In this document: piece by piece, positions 13,369 through 26,870 of the stretch | How the letters are laid out: the number at the start of each line of letters is the position of its first letter | Numbering within the stretch: the first letter of the stretch is position 1 | Assembly: GCF_023856365.1 (NCBI RefSeq) | Contig: NC_064539.1 | Location: 24,431,019 to 24,495,018, forward strand | Length of the DNA stretch: 64,000 nt | Reading direction: 5' to 3' | DNA from: Brienomyrus brachyistius | Taxonomy: Eukaryota; Chordata; Actinopteri; Osteoglossiformes; Mormyridae | Position numbers and translations under genes: made by a program | The notes under the pieces: generated by a model | The model's database searches: none | Told to the model about the DNA's origin: nothing | The model's input: the letters and a program-made list of their open reading frames with translations, nothing else

Positions 13369-13668
13369 TACACTGTCAGAAAACAGAGGGTAGCATTTTG
13401 TACCTTTGCTTGTCTTGGGGCTTGATTGGGGCTGTACCCTGTAGATAATTGTAACTTTTACATGGATTATAAGGAACTTTTTTTTTGCACCAGTGAGGCT
13501 ACACCAGTGTTGGTTGTGGGTTGGGGGATATTACCCAGACTCCAGTTTTGAACCTTAAATTAGGCTAAAATTCACCTACAGCTATGGCACAATTAGCAGA
13601 ACCTTGAGGGTGCAGCCCCAGTGACAAGCAAAGGTTCAAATTGGTACTCTCTTCTTTCTGACAGTGTA
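13369..13668. mobile_element. MITE in the rhof 3' UTR (TA-flanked, 12-bp inverted ends)
   Basis: The element begins TACACTGTCAGAAA and ends TTTCTGACAGTGTA, perfect inverted termini flanked by TA, the mariner/Tc1-type target. It begins about 120 bases after the rhof stop codon, so it is probably transcribed in the 3' UTR. Internal blocks are shared with the degenerate element in rhof intron 2. Confidence 0.65.
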
Positions 13669-13821
13669 CTAGGTGGTACTACATGGATTCCCTTCCTTCC
13701 GCTGAATGTCAGGTGAAAATTAAGATATTTGTTTTTAAACTAGGCTGCCAAACAGTTTGTAATTGTATGAATTGTTGTAAAAAAAAAATATTTGTACAAA
13801 AGAAAGCTACTCGACTTTTTT

Positions 13822-13827
13822 ATTAAA
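13822..13827 (+). terminator. Candidate poly(A) signal of rhof
   Basis: ATTAAA, the commonest variant hexamer, lies 576 bases after the rhof stop codon and is followed by a T-rich stretch. No stronger AATAAA was seen between the stop codon and here. Confidence 0.45.
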
Positions 13828-13829
13828 TA

Positions 13830-16800
13830 AGTTTAATTTTTTACAACATTCAGGTGAAACGTTTTCTGTTTAGAAAAACTTAAAAAAAAACAATGTGAAA
13901 GTATTAGGAAGGGTAATGTAGACCTCGGTATGAAGGAAGTATGAAGAAGGCGACACTGTATTACTGTCCTCCCTATTAAGCATGCCCCCATTAGAAATGG
14001 TAAACGAGGAAATAAAGCCACTCGTGGTTAATGATTAAAGACGATAGTGTGGAAACCAAAATGATAGGGAAGTTATAAGGTCACTTAACCGAGACTGTCA
14101 CGCCTAACACAAAGCTTCCATCAAATGTGACTTTAGAACGGCAGTGCAGTCCTTGAAACATGCGACCTCCAGCTATTATGTGTAAATCCCATGCAAAATA
14201 TTTTCCTGGAGCTATGTTTATGTTTTCCGTTTCAGCTTCATAGTTTCTTGTCCTGGTGCTGTAGTGTGGCCTAAAGATTTGCTGTAGTAAGCTAATTTCA
14301 GATGAACGTATTTCCGATTCATGCAGAAAATATTCCAGCTACAATGTCGACATGGCATTTCTAGCAAACTAGCGAGTCTCAGCACTTGTTTGACTCACAA
14401 CCGACGCCCCTACCCCGAATTAAGAACAGAGCACAAGCAGCATCAAACACTGGCTCTCAAACTCGCGTTTATGTTCTTTACCGACGAAATCAGCACACTG
14501 AGCAAAGTCAAAATCCTCGTCTTCCAACCGCACAATTTTCTGTATTTACTGTCCCCTTAGTTCATCAGCGACCAAAAGTTGAACCAAACCGGTCGGACGC
14601 ACCGGAAGACTGAGGACCCTTTAAAAAGTCAGCAACAGTGCGGACTAGTGGCGAGTCAATTGTACTGCAATTAGATGAGAAGCTGCTGGATGTGGACCAT
14701 GACCTCAAGGAACGGTTTCCGAAAACATCGTTGTGGAAGGAATGTTTTCTCTTTTTTACAGACGAAGTTTAAACTCCGACAAACCCTGGGAGTGGTTTTA
14801 CTTGTTTGCTGTAGTTTAATCGTCTAGGAGATATAATTAGTATCTGTTTTGATTGCAGTTTTAATCTTCTTTGCTGTCCATTTTAGAATGATGTTAGAAT
14901 TCGGATTGGTTATCGTTTGGGTTTTTTTCCGATACCGGTGCTAAAACATTACTTGAAAAACGCTGCCAGTACCGAAATGGTCCCTGAACCAAAAGGCTAC
15001 TTAAAAAAATAAGGCACAAAATGAAAGTCGATGCTATCAAATAACGGATTTTTATTTCTAAGGCAAATTTGAACTTCATTTTGAACAATATATTACCTTT
15101 ACTCCTTAACTGTATAAATATTACTAAGTATATAAACGTAGCTGTAGGCATTTTAACCGTGCTTTAACCGTGGAAAATATTTCAATCGACACCGAAATGA
15201 GCTACCGAGCCTGCTTTGCAATATGGTCCGGTAAATACCGATCAATTTGATTATATGTTTCTGGATTTATGCAAATAATAAAACGACAACAATGACAGCA
15301 CTATCTTAGAGAATTTCTGGTTATGATTAGATTAAGTGTCGAAGCATCATGTTGTGCGCTTCTTTCCTGCGGCATCCCTGTATCCCTCACTCTTACTCTC
15401 CCCCCACCCACATCATTCCACACACATCAAGGCGTCAGATCGTCGACGGTCCTCCCATTAAAAGACACACACCGAGGAAAATTTGCTGCGCAAGGCGACA
15501 ACGTTCAGGCCTAATAAAGACGTAGTCCTAGGTTTATATTAGACAAAATCATTTTATCATATAGATCGGTTTTTGCATTTTTTGTTATGTTTATTTGTGA
15601 AACTGCACCACAAACAGTGTTAGTGTTATTTTAAATGACGAAATCTTTATTATATTCAAATTATTTTAAAACATCACATCCTTGTACAATGCAAGTAATG
15701 CATCTGGGCCCATTGTGATGTTGCAATATACATATTGGTATTGGATTTCGGTACCAAACCCTAGAAAGACGAGATTCTCATTCCACTGTGGACACCTGGG
15801 CTCTACCAGGTCTAATGTCCTTAAACAGGAAGATGATCTTCTTCTAAACGACGAGGAAGACCTTCAGAGTTTTTCCAAAGACAATCATCTTAATTCCCAA
15901 TGGAAATTAAGTTAAATATTTCAACCTCTGGGATTATTTTTTTAAAATTTATTTTAATTTACCATATATCGAGTAGCTGCTAAAAGAAATATTCTACAAA
16001 GCTAAGAATCTCATCTAATTGCACAACTGCAGTTGAATTTGTATTAATCGCATAATAATGTTTTCTAGATAAATCAACAGCCTGTAACCATTTGAAAATG
16101 AAGGCAGGACTAAGCAGGCAGACATAAGGAAGATCGGATTATGATAACTGGAATCCTATGCACCCCGCCCCTTAAAGCTGCCCTGGAGATTCCACGCCCC
16201 TTCAGGCACTGTGGGGACACCCCTTGAGGTTTCCTTGGAGATCTCTGGAGCTCTGCATAAAGTACCACTTTTATAAACTGCAGTAGCGAAGGGAAGACAC
16301 CCAAAGTCATCGAGTTAGGTGTTCACTTTCTGCTCCTTTCCTACCGTGTAATCGTCACTTATAAGCAAAGCGTTTAGCGATAGCATTTAAAAAACTACCG
16401 CTCCACATACTGCCACAACGAGACTGACATTTCAGCAACGTTTTATTTCTCACGTGTTGGTAAATCACACAGGGCAATTAAAAGCCCTACATTTATTCGG
16501 TATCGCCATGCTATTACATGGTGTTACAGAAATTATGCTCAGACAGATGAAGGTCTAAACAGCGTTCAATCCAGGAGCTTTCAAATTCAACCTAACATGT
16601 AATAGGTCACTCAGAGCTGCAAGGGAGGGTATTTATGGGGCTTGGTGTTCAATGCAGTTAGGAACAGGTTACATACAAGCCAATGTTTAAAACAAAAAAT
16701 AAAAAATAATATCATGCATACATTTCCCCCCAAATAGCAGTCAGTGGTTGAATATCACCCAAACTCTGACTCCAGGGAATTTTCTACAGCTGGAGACTGA

Positions 16801-18251
16801 TGGGATTTTGCCTGGTTATTCTACTGCCTCCCATCAGGTTAAACTGGGAAGTTCATCGCACAGCAATCTCATCCCATATGGGCTATGCATCCTCCCTAAT
16901 TCATTAGGAGTCCGTTACATACGAAAAAACAAACAAACTCTGGTATCGAGTCATTGTGCATTTCTGTCAATAAGGACATGATAACCATGTAAAGGCTGAT
17001 TTATATTTCAGCGCCGACTCTGTGCCCCAGCTGCATACCCAACTCCGCAGCAAGATGCACACCTCCCGAAATGTCAGTGCAGGTGTCGGGTTACGGCGTA
17101 CAGTACTCAGCTACCGAACGGTGAAGATTCTCCTCAGGGGGATAAAATCAGCCTTAATACTGCATGTACGTCTGGTTGGTTGTGCATGATCGAATCCACA
17201 GACCCGGGAACAACCGTCTCCTTTAAATCCCAGATAAGCAGCAGCACCAAACTGCAGCAGGAGCTGAGAACAAAATGTTACTTATGACGGCAATGATGGA
17301 CGCGGCTGCTCTCTCTAACCTCTGATCTGCGCCAGGTCCCCTTGGCTGGGAACATCCTGAACTGTAACCCAAGACACTGGGCACCATGGTGGTAAAGCGA
17401 GAGAGAGAGAGAGAGACAAAACAAAAAAAAAATTTCAAGCCAAACTGCCAGTCCATTTTTGTACCGTTTCAACATCCAGCTCCATATGAAGGTCAAACAG
17501 GAACCAACCTTATTAAACACCGTTTGCCCAATACCTACTAACATATTGGCCGCATCCCAAAAATGGCAGACAGCAGTTTCACTTTCTCTGATGTTACTGA
17601 CCAAAATGTCATCACAAAAAAAACCCCACAAATCTAAGAATAAGTGCGAGTAGAAAATAACTACCGGTGACATATTACACAGATAAAATAAGCATATGGA
17701 CCAAACCTGGCAAAAGTCCTGTCAGTTCCAGAGCAGCAAAAATCACCATTTAAATGGTGGACAAAGAGCAGCCGCAGGTGAATGAACGGCTACTTACATG
17801 TTCATACCATTCACCCAAGAGCCATTCTCCACTGTGACAGCACAGACATCTGTCTTCAGTCACACATCCAAATGCTTTGAGGATGTATAATTCCAAAAAA
17901 AAAAAATACATCCTTCCTGTCACACACACACACACTCACACTCTTACACAGCAACAATATGATCCATATGGCCTTGTGCGTGCACATGAATTAACAAGAG
18001 CCAACTTGCCATCAACAGAGAAGAGATACAAATAATTTAAAAAAATAACCGTGAAGAGAAGCCAGCCCTTCCTACGGCGTAACTGCAGTGTGCGGGTGTT
18101 TGTTTCCGCGCTCTCCCTTGGCTATCGGTTGAACAGCACCAGAAAAGGACCCCACACACTCTCTGCTGCCTCTCCTTAAAATGATTATTTTTTTAAACCA
18201 ATCCACGCTGCTCCATTTGTCACATGACCGCCCCTTCGGTGAAGCCAGGCT
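13830..18251. other. Convergent spacer between rhof and tmem120b
   Basis: Holds the 3' ends of two convergent genes. No coding exon was recognised. A mildly CpG-richer stretch lies at about 14330-14660. A GA microsatellite lies at about 17398-17415 and a CA tract at about 17921-17942. The right-hand part is probably the long 3' UTR of tmem120b; minus-strand AATAAA hexamers occur at 16442-16447 and 16492-16497, but use of either is unproven. Confidence 0.5.
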
Positions 18252-21200
18252 TCACTCATTCTTCCCCAGTTTCCCTTTATTCTTCTGGAATTTCTGATGG
18301 ACGACTTTCAGCGTAGTCAGAAAGTTCCCGAGGAAAAGGACGAGAAAAGTCAGCGCCAGCATCGGTACCTGGGGGAGGAACGGAAGAAAAACAGTAAAGA
18401 AATTTAACAAAACACTTCCGGTGTTGACTTTCAGGTATAGCAAACAAATTTGCCGACATACAGATATGCAAACCTGTCAGGCAAAATAATCATAGGGAGG
18501 GAAACAGATGCCGGTTCTTTTCATTTAACACCTAATTGTTGAATTATTTTTTACATATATTTTAAGTAAGCATCCATTTTTAAATTCTTACTTTAACTGA
18601 ATGCACTTGAAGTAATATCTATATACACTCCTTTAAAATCAATTCAGCATTTCCAGCGAAACTAGTTATTGCAGTTGTCATTGCCATTGTATAGCAAGCT
18701 CACCTGCCACTCCTTGCAGTCTTTGTGACTGGCCAGCTCAAAGAGAGAGACAGCATTGTAGAGCTGCCAGAACTGCGAGAGGGACAGGAAAGGTCACAGT
18801 GAGATGAGAAAGGTGAACGCAACTCTAGTAACCAATCCAGCTCTATGCTAAAACTGTCGCTTTCCGCTCACTTGCAGGCATAATTATCGGTGAGGGTTCA
18901 GCACTGCTTGTCATAACACCTTGACACGTTGTGCAATTCTACCAGAGTCTTGTTGCTTATTTAGTTGCATCATAGTTCTGCATAATGTGCCAAACTCTCA
19001 TGTTAAATCTGCCTCTCACCTACAAACACATAAGCATGTGTTCCAAAGTATTTTTGGTCACCTGTCAGTACATATCAAAACGAAAGTCACGAATGATCAG
19101 GGGGTCAACAGCTGTCCTCCTCTCATAACGGATGCCCCCTCCTTTACAGTTGCATGCCGATTCGTCCCCCGCACCTCTTGCGGCCATGCGACAGATACAG
19201 GCCCATACTTACATGGCCGAAGAAGAGGAAGGGCAGGAGGAAAGTGAGTCCCCTCCACATCCAGGACTGAAAGCCCTCTGAACCAAGACAAAGACATGAG
19301 GCAGATATCATTGGACTCCCAACATCCAACAGGAGTATTTCCCAATCTGGTCCTCAGAGACCTACAGACAGTCCACATTTTTGCTCCCTCCCAGCTCTGA
19401 AGCAAAAATGTGAACTGTCAAGGAGGGAGCAAAAATGTGGACCCATGGTGAGTCCCCAAAGACCAGAGTGGGAAACAATGCATTAGTATGTAAAGAGAGT
19501 TATTTTTGTTTATCATGGCTGTGCTGAGATTTCAAACGGCTTCGACCTCAGTGGTACAGTAGCTGGTAAACTTTGAGCATATACGGTCATTTGTGCTTTC
19601 GATCTGAGCAAATTTTCAATCTTAATCCCTGTGACACACATCATTGGGGGAAGGGAGCTAAAATTTAGGATGGCCGAAATGTCAACCATTTCACCTCAAA
19701 GCTGTTCTCCAAAAAACACTGCTTCAGGGTAGAGGAGGGCGACATATACCTTTGAGGCTATCGTGACATTTAAAGGAAACCTCCGAAAATGATATTTTGA
19801 TAAATAGATATAGAGAAAAAAAAATACTGAACAACATTTTATTGATGATCACAGCTTGCAGGCTGCAGCATCTATTAGTGCAAACAAAATTCAGGGTATG
19901 TTCCATCCTCCTTTTCCAATGTGCTACTGTCACTGATGACAGACTAGCTAATTCAAAGTGTGAATCTTTTTCCATAAGGTGCCAGCAGCAACAGCATTAT
20001 AGTGTAATAGTAGTGAAACAGCATCATAAGTCAAATGTAAGCACAAAAGTAGTCTGGGTAGAGTCTTCCCTGTATAACATAACTGAATACTGCTTCAGTT
20101 CAAAAATAACTAACTTGACCTTGTAACTTCAGGAGTTACACGATATCGTGACCTAATAAAATTTATGTCAAATTTTACGTACAAATGCAAACAAACAGTG
20201 ACAGTAGCACTATGAACGAACACCTGAAGAGGAAACACACAGGTGCTAAATTACAATTAGCATGGAGAGCTTAATATCTTTCGCCCTTGTAGTGGTTAAA
20301 TACACTCAAAGCCATGAAGTCGTCTGCCTGCTACCATAGAATCTCCATTAAATAAGTGTCTGAGAAAATGTTTAGGCTAAAATCTGGGCCTATTGTACAT
20401 TGATTGACGGTGCCAGTGTGTATGATCATGCAATTGCACGTTATAATGTAAAAATTGAAATAAAAAAGGAAACTAATTAAAAAATACATATATGTTAAAT
20501 AAAAATAAAAACTATATTTAAATAAGAAACATCGGACTTTAAACTTCACAACCCGACCGAATTTTGTGCGATAGACACTGATTGCCGTAAATTGCAGAGT
20601 GCACTACATGCTTGATCATAGCGTGAATTTGAACTTATACATGATCTGGGGTTGCAACGGGGCTGGCATGCTAAAAATTGAGGCCCGGCGCAAAAACGGT
20701 TGAGAACTACTGGATTAATCTATAGAAAATAGTCGTTAGCGGCAGCCCTAAATCCATCGCATCGCCAGCTCATTGATATGGCCAGATGACACTTTATCAC
20801 ATAAATATTTATCGTGGACAGTATCATATATCGCAGCCCTACTTCATGGTACAGTATCAGAAAACAGAAGGTTTTAAACAAAGACCTCTCTGTAGTAAGG
20901 ATGCTTGGACAGGCCAAAACTGTAATGGTCAGGGGGTTAACCTGCACAAGCTGCTGCAGGAATTTCCAGGCTCAGCACAAGTACCAACGTGCGCATGCAT
21001 TCCTGGTATGCAGTGCGCCTCTTGGCAGCATGGATTCCTCCGTACGTCTCCTACACCGTTGTGTTGAGAGGTGCTGATTATTTTCTAAGGATTTATCATG
21101 ACGTGATGAGGCACGTCGCTGTATTACAGTGTTTGCATAGGAAGCGACTCACAAAATCACAGCGCTAATCTGAATTTGGGATCCAATGAGACTTCAGGAT

Positions 21201-24200
21201 GCAGCCGAGAGACCTTGGCACTAATTCTCGTTTGTAAGTAGAGGGGCGACCGTGTAATTAAAATACTTCATATAAAAATAAATAAAATGTAGGACTATAC
21301 AGATAGCTTTTCAAAGAACAATGTTACGTTTTTCAGATGATCTGTCCGATGGGAAAAATTTTAAGCATCCTACCTACGGTCAGGTCCAGCTGGTTCCGCT
21401 CCCCCAAAGCCCGTAGTCTATACAGGCAGCCACTTTGGTAGTAATACTGCAGAAACTGTACAAAACCTGCAGGGCAAACAACAGTCAGTCCTTTTCCAGT
21501 GATGATCCACAGTGAACGGGGCAGTGCCAGGCAAGTAAGTCCATGTGACGGATTTAGCGAATGCTTACTCTGATAGATAGAGAAGTCGAGAAACTGATTC
21601 CGGAACATTTGATAAACCACCCCATCCGGCCTGTTCGGAAGGACAAGGGAAGAAGGGCGTTCTGTAATGGCATTACTGACACACAGCCAGTTACCCACAA
21701 TCCCCTTCAGGAAGCGTGTGGGGCCACCCTGGGCCCTCGGGGGCCATGCACTCACACACAGGAGCAATACAAAAACACTGCATCAATTAAAAAAAAAAAA
21801 AGTAATCCACTTTACCAGGTCAGCATCACACCTGACAGGAACGTCGAAACGTAATGATGGGATACCCACCAACCTTTTATTCTGGAAAGAAGAGGGGGGG
21901 GGGGGTTACAACAATTCATTAACCAGGTCACAGTGCTCAACTTTGTTTTCCCTTCTATAAAACCACCAAGTCTTCCCCATTGATTAAAAAACACATCGCG
22001 CAAAGAGCTTTTTAATATCTTTTGTCCTTACAGCTGCTAAACACCCTCATTAATAAAGCCATAAAGTCGTCTGCCTGCTACCTTAGAATCTCCATTGAAT
22101 AAGCGTTTGACAAAATGTTCAGGCTAAAATCCGGGCTTATTTGTGACTCCCAGGAAAATAGACAGTGAGCTCCATCGGGGAACACGGCACCCCAGATGGG
22201 TACCATTCCCGCAGAACTTAATAATCTCCCAGTCCCCCTCTTAGATCAGGGGAGGGCAACCTTCCCCAGAAATGGCTGCCGTGTGTGCAGGTCTTCACTG
22301 CACCTCCCTAATTAGATTACAAATCAGAGGACAGACTGGCTGAGGAGTCCCCTCACTTGGGTTTGAATAGCGGACCTAAAGGTCCCAAAATCCTGCATAT
22401 ACCCTGGCTCCTTGCGGGCAGCACTGGCGACCCACGTCTTAGGTTGCTGCACTGTGTAAAAGCAAAGCCTGCAGAGCCTAAACTCTTGGTAGCAAAGGTA
22501 ATATGAAGTGATCTACAGAAGCTCCGCAGGAGTGCAGTACACAAGGCTCAGGTGAGGCCCTCCCTCCACCCTAAGTGTCACACCCGGCCAATCACAGCCC
22601 CTGCTGCCTCAGTCAATTTTAGTCAGTTGCTGTCATTCACTTGATTAATTTATTAATTGCCGACTGCACTCAACTGTATGACTACATGCTATTCCGTCCG
22701 CTCAAGTAAGTGTTTCACCTTTACCTGGACCCATTGTTTATTAAAATACTCTCCCGGATCGTCAGAGTGCAATAGTACCAGACGAGCAGGAAGTTGAATA
22801 TTTCATCAGTAACCCTGAAACAGATGGAGAAGCCATTAAAAACATGTATTTAGTGAAGAGGTCATGATCCATTCTCCAAAATGAGGGAAGAACATCTGAA
22901 ATGGGGCAACTCACCGATAATTGAGTATAAACCTGGAGGATATGGCTCCAAGCAAAAGGATGATGGTCATGTAGAGCTTGAACTTCTCATACTCATCTTT
23001 GTAGGCAAATCTATCAGGGGACAACGGAAGGGAACGGCGGTGTGAACTCTGCAGCAGGAATCCAGAGAGGTGGATCAACAGCAGTCCGACATGCACATAA
23101 TGCACACAAACATGCGTGCAAAATTGCATCACTCTCTCCTACACAGACTTATGGCCACTTGACAATAGGCATTACTGAAAATGCTGGCAAAACGTACTTA
23201 CTTTGCTTGGTTGCTAAGTAAAGTTACATTCACATTGCCCAGGACCAAGTTTAAGTACAACCTAAAAAAACGAAACATGAGATATTTATGAATGTAACAC
23301 AAAAGTCGGTCATTCTTGAGTCACAATTGTAGTGAAACTGTTCATTCTATCTAGCACCAGTAAATACTCAGTGACATTTTACGCTACTGATGGAGTATTT
23401 ATTTCCTCTTAGCTAAAACTTTTCGCATCTTACCCATTTTTCTTTGGCAAATATGCTTCCATATCAAAGAAGACATGTCGCTTCTCTTTGATTTGTGTCT
23501 GTATGGCTTTTATCTGCTCAGACTCCTTTGGGTCACTCGTTTTCAAACATCTGTTGGAAATCAAATCAGACCTTGTTCAGCCTGTTGACTTAGCAGCTTG
23601 TGCTTTTTTTGCATTTAATGCATTATGCACAAGTTTGATTGTTTTGGTTCCACTGACCTGCGGAGATTGTACTCCAACTCCCTCAGACTTTTCCTCTGCT
23701 TGCTAACAGAGTTGCTGCAGAGCGACTGGAGGTTGGTGAGTTCATCTAGTTTGTGTCTGTAAACTTTGTGAGTTTCCTGGGGGAGGGGGGGCGTTAATGG
23801 AGTAAAAAAAAACAAAAAAACAGGCACACTTCTTTATGGAGCTGATAATAAATACAAATAACAAGGTGTTAGGTTAAGATACAAGAAACCATATCCTTAT
23901 GTCAAGCATGGCATTATTCTTGCTGGAGAAATGACTTAGAAAGGCAGTGACAACACAATATAGGCCTACTTGCGCAAAATACAGTTTTCAAAGTCGAGTC
24001 TTCTCTAAGGCAAAGTGACTGAACATTTTGGAAATTTATTCTGAAGAGAAAATAATATTAAATATATATCTATGGCTCGACTTGTTCTGATCTCTGCGCA
24101 CCTCAACCAAACGGCTGTAGATTTTTGTATTTGGCTGATTGCTGTTTTGTAAAGACCGACGAGAAGAGGTTCCGCAATAAACACGTAAAACTGAGTGACA

Positions 24201-24972
24201 TCTGTATAAAGCAATTGTCAGACATGTACTAAGACCCTGTGTAATCACGGTTATCCATCAGCAATCGATTTAAAACACATTGACAGGAGTTTACAACAGT
24301 ATTAGGACTTTGCTTATGTCTAATCCCATTTTTCGGCGGATTTCCTATCTCTCTACGGGTATCTTAAAAATCTTTAATTTGCCTTTAATCGTTTACCCCC
24401 TGGACCAAACCAGAAAGGGATACCGCCAGACATTTTAACCACTGGGGCGTCCCCGGAAACTTGCTTTAAGGCCATCTGCTTTTTAACTAGAGGAGTGACC
24501 ATTAACTTTTAAAGAGATCACCATAACACAATAACTGGCAAGAAAACTCACCGATCTACCGGTAGTTCACAGGCCTTGCTATTGTGGAGCGCATCAAAGT
24601 ACGCGGAGACACTAGAGACCTCAATTCTTCCTCAACATACAGATTTTTAAACTGCGCGTAATAAAACACGTGTCTCGCGATCAACGTAAGGCAAAATAAT
24701 TTTAAAAGTGTTTTGGATTAAAAGTAAATGCGGTCAGGCGACTTAAACAGACACCATTCTCAGAAGACACGTTCCTGACTAATAACGTCAGCTACCCACA
24801 ATAAAAAGTATTTAGTCTTTTAACCTTACATATACATTTTCAGTACACCGTCAAAGACTTGGGTAATCTGCCCAGGTCTAGCTAGATGACTCGCCCAAAC
24901 GGAGCGCACCTGTAACTGCCGGTACTCTTGGTCGATTTCTTCCCATTCAGCTTGGCACCTCTGCAGTGACAT
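18252..24972 (-). CDS. tmem120b: Transmembrane protein 120B, 12 coding exons, complete
   Basis: Exons in transcript order: 24972-24910, 23776-23658, 23550-23434, 23261-23202, 23010-22915, 22814-22725, 21881-21816, 21630-21569, 21466-21374, 19277-19213, 18772-18704, 18368-18252. All boundaries are GT/AG in phase, giving 338 aa (human 339). The N-terminal ~115 residues are a coiled coil ([17 protein letters not shown]...), followed by six hydrophobic segments from about residue 120. The family signature GWWVSHHY is at 185-192; published TMEM120A structures show an ELOVL-like fold with bound coenzyme A. The TMEM120 family lies in the nuclear envelope/ER and has been linked to adipocyte differentiation. 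The C-terminus is lysine-rich ([10 protein letters not shown]). TMEM120A is the alternative, but sequence and synteny with rhof and orai1 favour 120B. The start is the first ATG, in a GC-rich promoter. Confidence 0.96.
19338..19475. mobile_element. Palindromic MITE, tmem120b intron
   Basis: The left arm (tttcccaatctggtc, then a block with cacatttttgctccctcc) is answered by its near reverse complement on the right (ggagggagcaaaaatgtg, then gaccagagtgggaaa). A relative with the same gcaaaaatgtgga core is at 30074-30200. Non-autonomous, hAT-like by its CAGTGTTTC-type family ends. Confidence 0.6.
20264..20749 (+). mobile_element. hAT-like non-autonomous element, copy A
   Basis: The block aagtcgtctgcctgctacc and flanking DNA (20270-20395) recur in copy B (22003-22142) and, inverted, in orai1 intron 1. 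The right end agcggcagccct resembles the ggcagccct end of the orai1-intron copy. The interior is AT-rich and degenerate. The left boundary is approximate. Confidence 0.45.
22003..22142 (+). mobile_element. hAT-like repeat fragment, copy B
   Basis: About 140 bases closely matching the reverse complement of 32828-33330 (with the SINE removed) and copy A. Shared blocks include aagccataaagtcgtctgcc and aaaatgttcaggctaaaat. It lies between tmem120b exons 6 and 7. Confidence 0.5.
22243..22345. repeat. Fragment related to the hAT MITE at 41516
   Basis: Contains ggggagggcaacctt, then a gtgcaggtcttcactgcacct block and ctaattagattacaaatcag, which resemble the interior of the complete MITE at 41516-41696. 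Truncated, with no clear target-site duplication. Confidence 0.35.
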
Positions 24973-25160
24973 TGTATCTCCCCCTCTTCCTATCCGGTCC
25001 CTGGCACAGATCGGCCGCGACTCGACACTCTCCCGCAAGGCGCATGTGCGCACCGCAGTCACGGCACTACACGGCACCAGTGACGTAACAGCGATTACGG
25101 TCAGCGAAAGGTTCCTAGCCAATCGGATGCGTAGCTGGTCTAGTCCAATCAGCTGGGACA
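24973..25160 (-). promoter_or_regulatory. tmem120b promoter with paired CCAAT boxes
   Basis: Just upstream of the start codon lie an NRF1-like CGCATGTGCG (25041-25050), a CRE-like TGACGTAA (25081-25088) and two CCAAT boxes (25119-25123 and 25145-25149) 26 bases apart. The patch is CpG-rich and has no TATA box, typical of a housekeeping promoter. The transcription start itself is not visible. Confidence 0.55.
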
Positions 25161-25980
25161 GCCGCGGTCTGAGCTTTTGGCTGGTTTCATACAGTGAAGG
25201 ATAGCATATCCCATTATCCCAAAAGCGTTTTTTTTCTTTTTATTCCAGCTGCTTAGACAATATCATAACACAATAATCGATGCAAATAATTCCAAACTGA
25301 AAAAATGATCTAAGCGGAACAGTTATGTTTAAATATAAAAAAATCCTTAGTAATGTTGGATTTATCTTCAACCAAATTACTATTTTCTGTTGAGAATTAT
25401 TCAACGATTGCTGTCAAGCGCGAACCCTACCTCAAATTACATGCTTGATGGCGCTGTTGTGCTGTGGTGGTTGATGGACCGATGTGTTCATGAATAGTAT
25501 ATCGTACCATGTTAATTTGATTTGGACTTTTCCGCCGAGAACCGATCATTAATTGTTGGCAATGTTTATACAAATTAATACGTTCGTATTATTTAAAAAG
25601 CAAATTATGTATCTAAATAGCGGAGGGGCTGAATCCAACACCTGCATAGGCTACCCAAAACATTCAATGACAGGATAACGGTTTTAGTGAGAATATCAAA
25701 AGTTTAAGACATGTTTTGTCTAATAACATTACGTTCAGTTGTGTGAGGCAAGATTTTCCAGTTGCCCTCATATTTTTCCTTGAAGGTATTTTATTTAAAG
25801 GTAAGTCATACTCGCCATTTAATCTAAATACAGCAAGAAAAATGTACACTTGGTGGTGAAAAATGTCACTTAAGTTATTTTTGTTACTACGAAGACGCAG
25901 TTTATAGGGGTTATCTTAATCATTTCGCCAAACCTCTGAGAAATTTTAAAACTATTTTTAAACTGTATTTGACAGTTTTA
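25161..25980. other. Intergenic DNA upstream of tmem120b
   Basis: AT-rich sequence with poly-T and poly-A runs. No exon, RNA gene or definable transposon was recognised before the Tc1 element that starts at the TA at 25981. Confidence 0.5.
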
Positions 25981-26870
25981 TACATTGCCCAAAAAATTAA
26001 AGGAACACTTTTTAATCAGAGTATGACTTCTGGGATATTGATCTGGCCAGTTAAATCGCAGAAGGGGTTGTGAATCAGTTTCAGTTGCTTTGGTGTTAAT
26101 GAAATTAGAGGGACAACAATGACATGACCCCCAAAACAGGAATGGATTAGCAGGTGGAGGCCACTGACATGGTTTCCATATCTTATCTGACTTTTTTTTC
26201 TCTAGTTTTGCATTTGGCTACAGTCAGAATCACTACTGGTAGCGTGAGGCGATACCTGGACCCTACAGAGGTTGCACAGGTAGTCCAACTCCTCCAGGAT
26301 GGTGCATCAATACGTGCCATTGCCAGAAGGTTTGCCGTGTCTCCCAGCACAGTCTCAAGGGCATGGCGGAGATTGCAGGAGACAGGCAGTTACTCTAGCA
26401 GAGCTGGACATGGCCGTAGAAGGTCCTTAATTCATCAGCAGGACCGGTATCTGCCCCTTTGCAAAGAGGAACAGGATGAGCACTGCCACAGCTCCACAAA
26501 ATGACCTCCAGCAGGCCACTGCTGTGAATGTCTCTATCCAAACAATCAGAAACAGACTTCATGAGGGTGACCTGAGGGCCCGACGTCCTCTAGTGGGCCC
26601 TGTGCTCACTGCCTGGCACTGTGGAGCTCGATTGGCAATTGCCATAGAATACCAGAATTGGCAGATCCGCCATTGGCTCCCTGTTCTTTTCACAGATGAG
26701 AGCAGGTTCACCCTGAGCACATATGACAGACGGGAAAGGGTCTGGAGAAGCCATGGAGAACATTATGCTGCTGTAATGTTGTTCAGCATGACCGGTTTGG
26801 TGGTGGGTCAGTGATGGTCTGGAGAGGCATCTCCATGGAGGGACGCACAGACCTCTACAGGCTCTACAGA
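25981..26870 (+). pseudogene. Dead Tc1-like transposase element, 3'-truncated
   Basis: Starts at a TA with the Tc1-type end attgcccaaaaaattaaagg. An N-terminal Tc1 transposase region (about 26230-26500) holds TEVAQVVQLLQDGASIRAIA, a helix-turn-helix DNA-binding domain, and ends at a TGA. The next part (FTDESRF, first catalytic Asp region) continues in another frame from about 26476, and a second frame break occurs near 26775. Similarity stops near 26865 with no 3' inverted repeat, so the second half of the DDE domain is missing. Non-functional. Confidence 0.85.

Noticed and set aside
26154..26814. Possible active transposase
   Set aside because: At least two frame breaks, a stop codon and loss of the second half of the catalytic domain show it is dead; recorded as a pseudogene.
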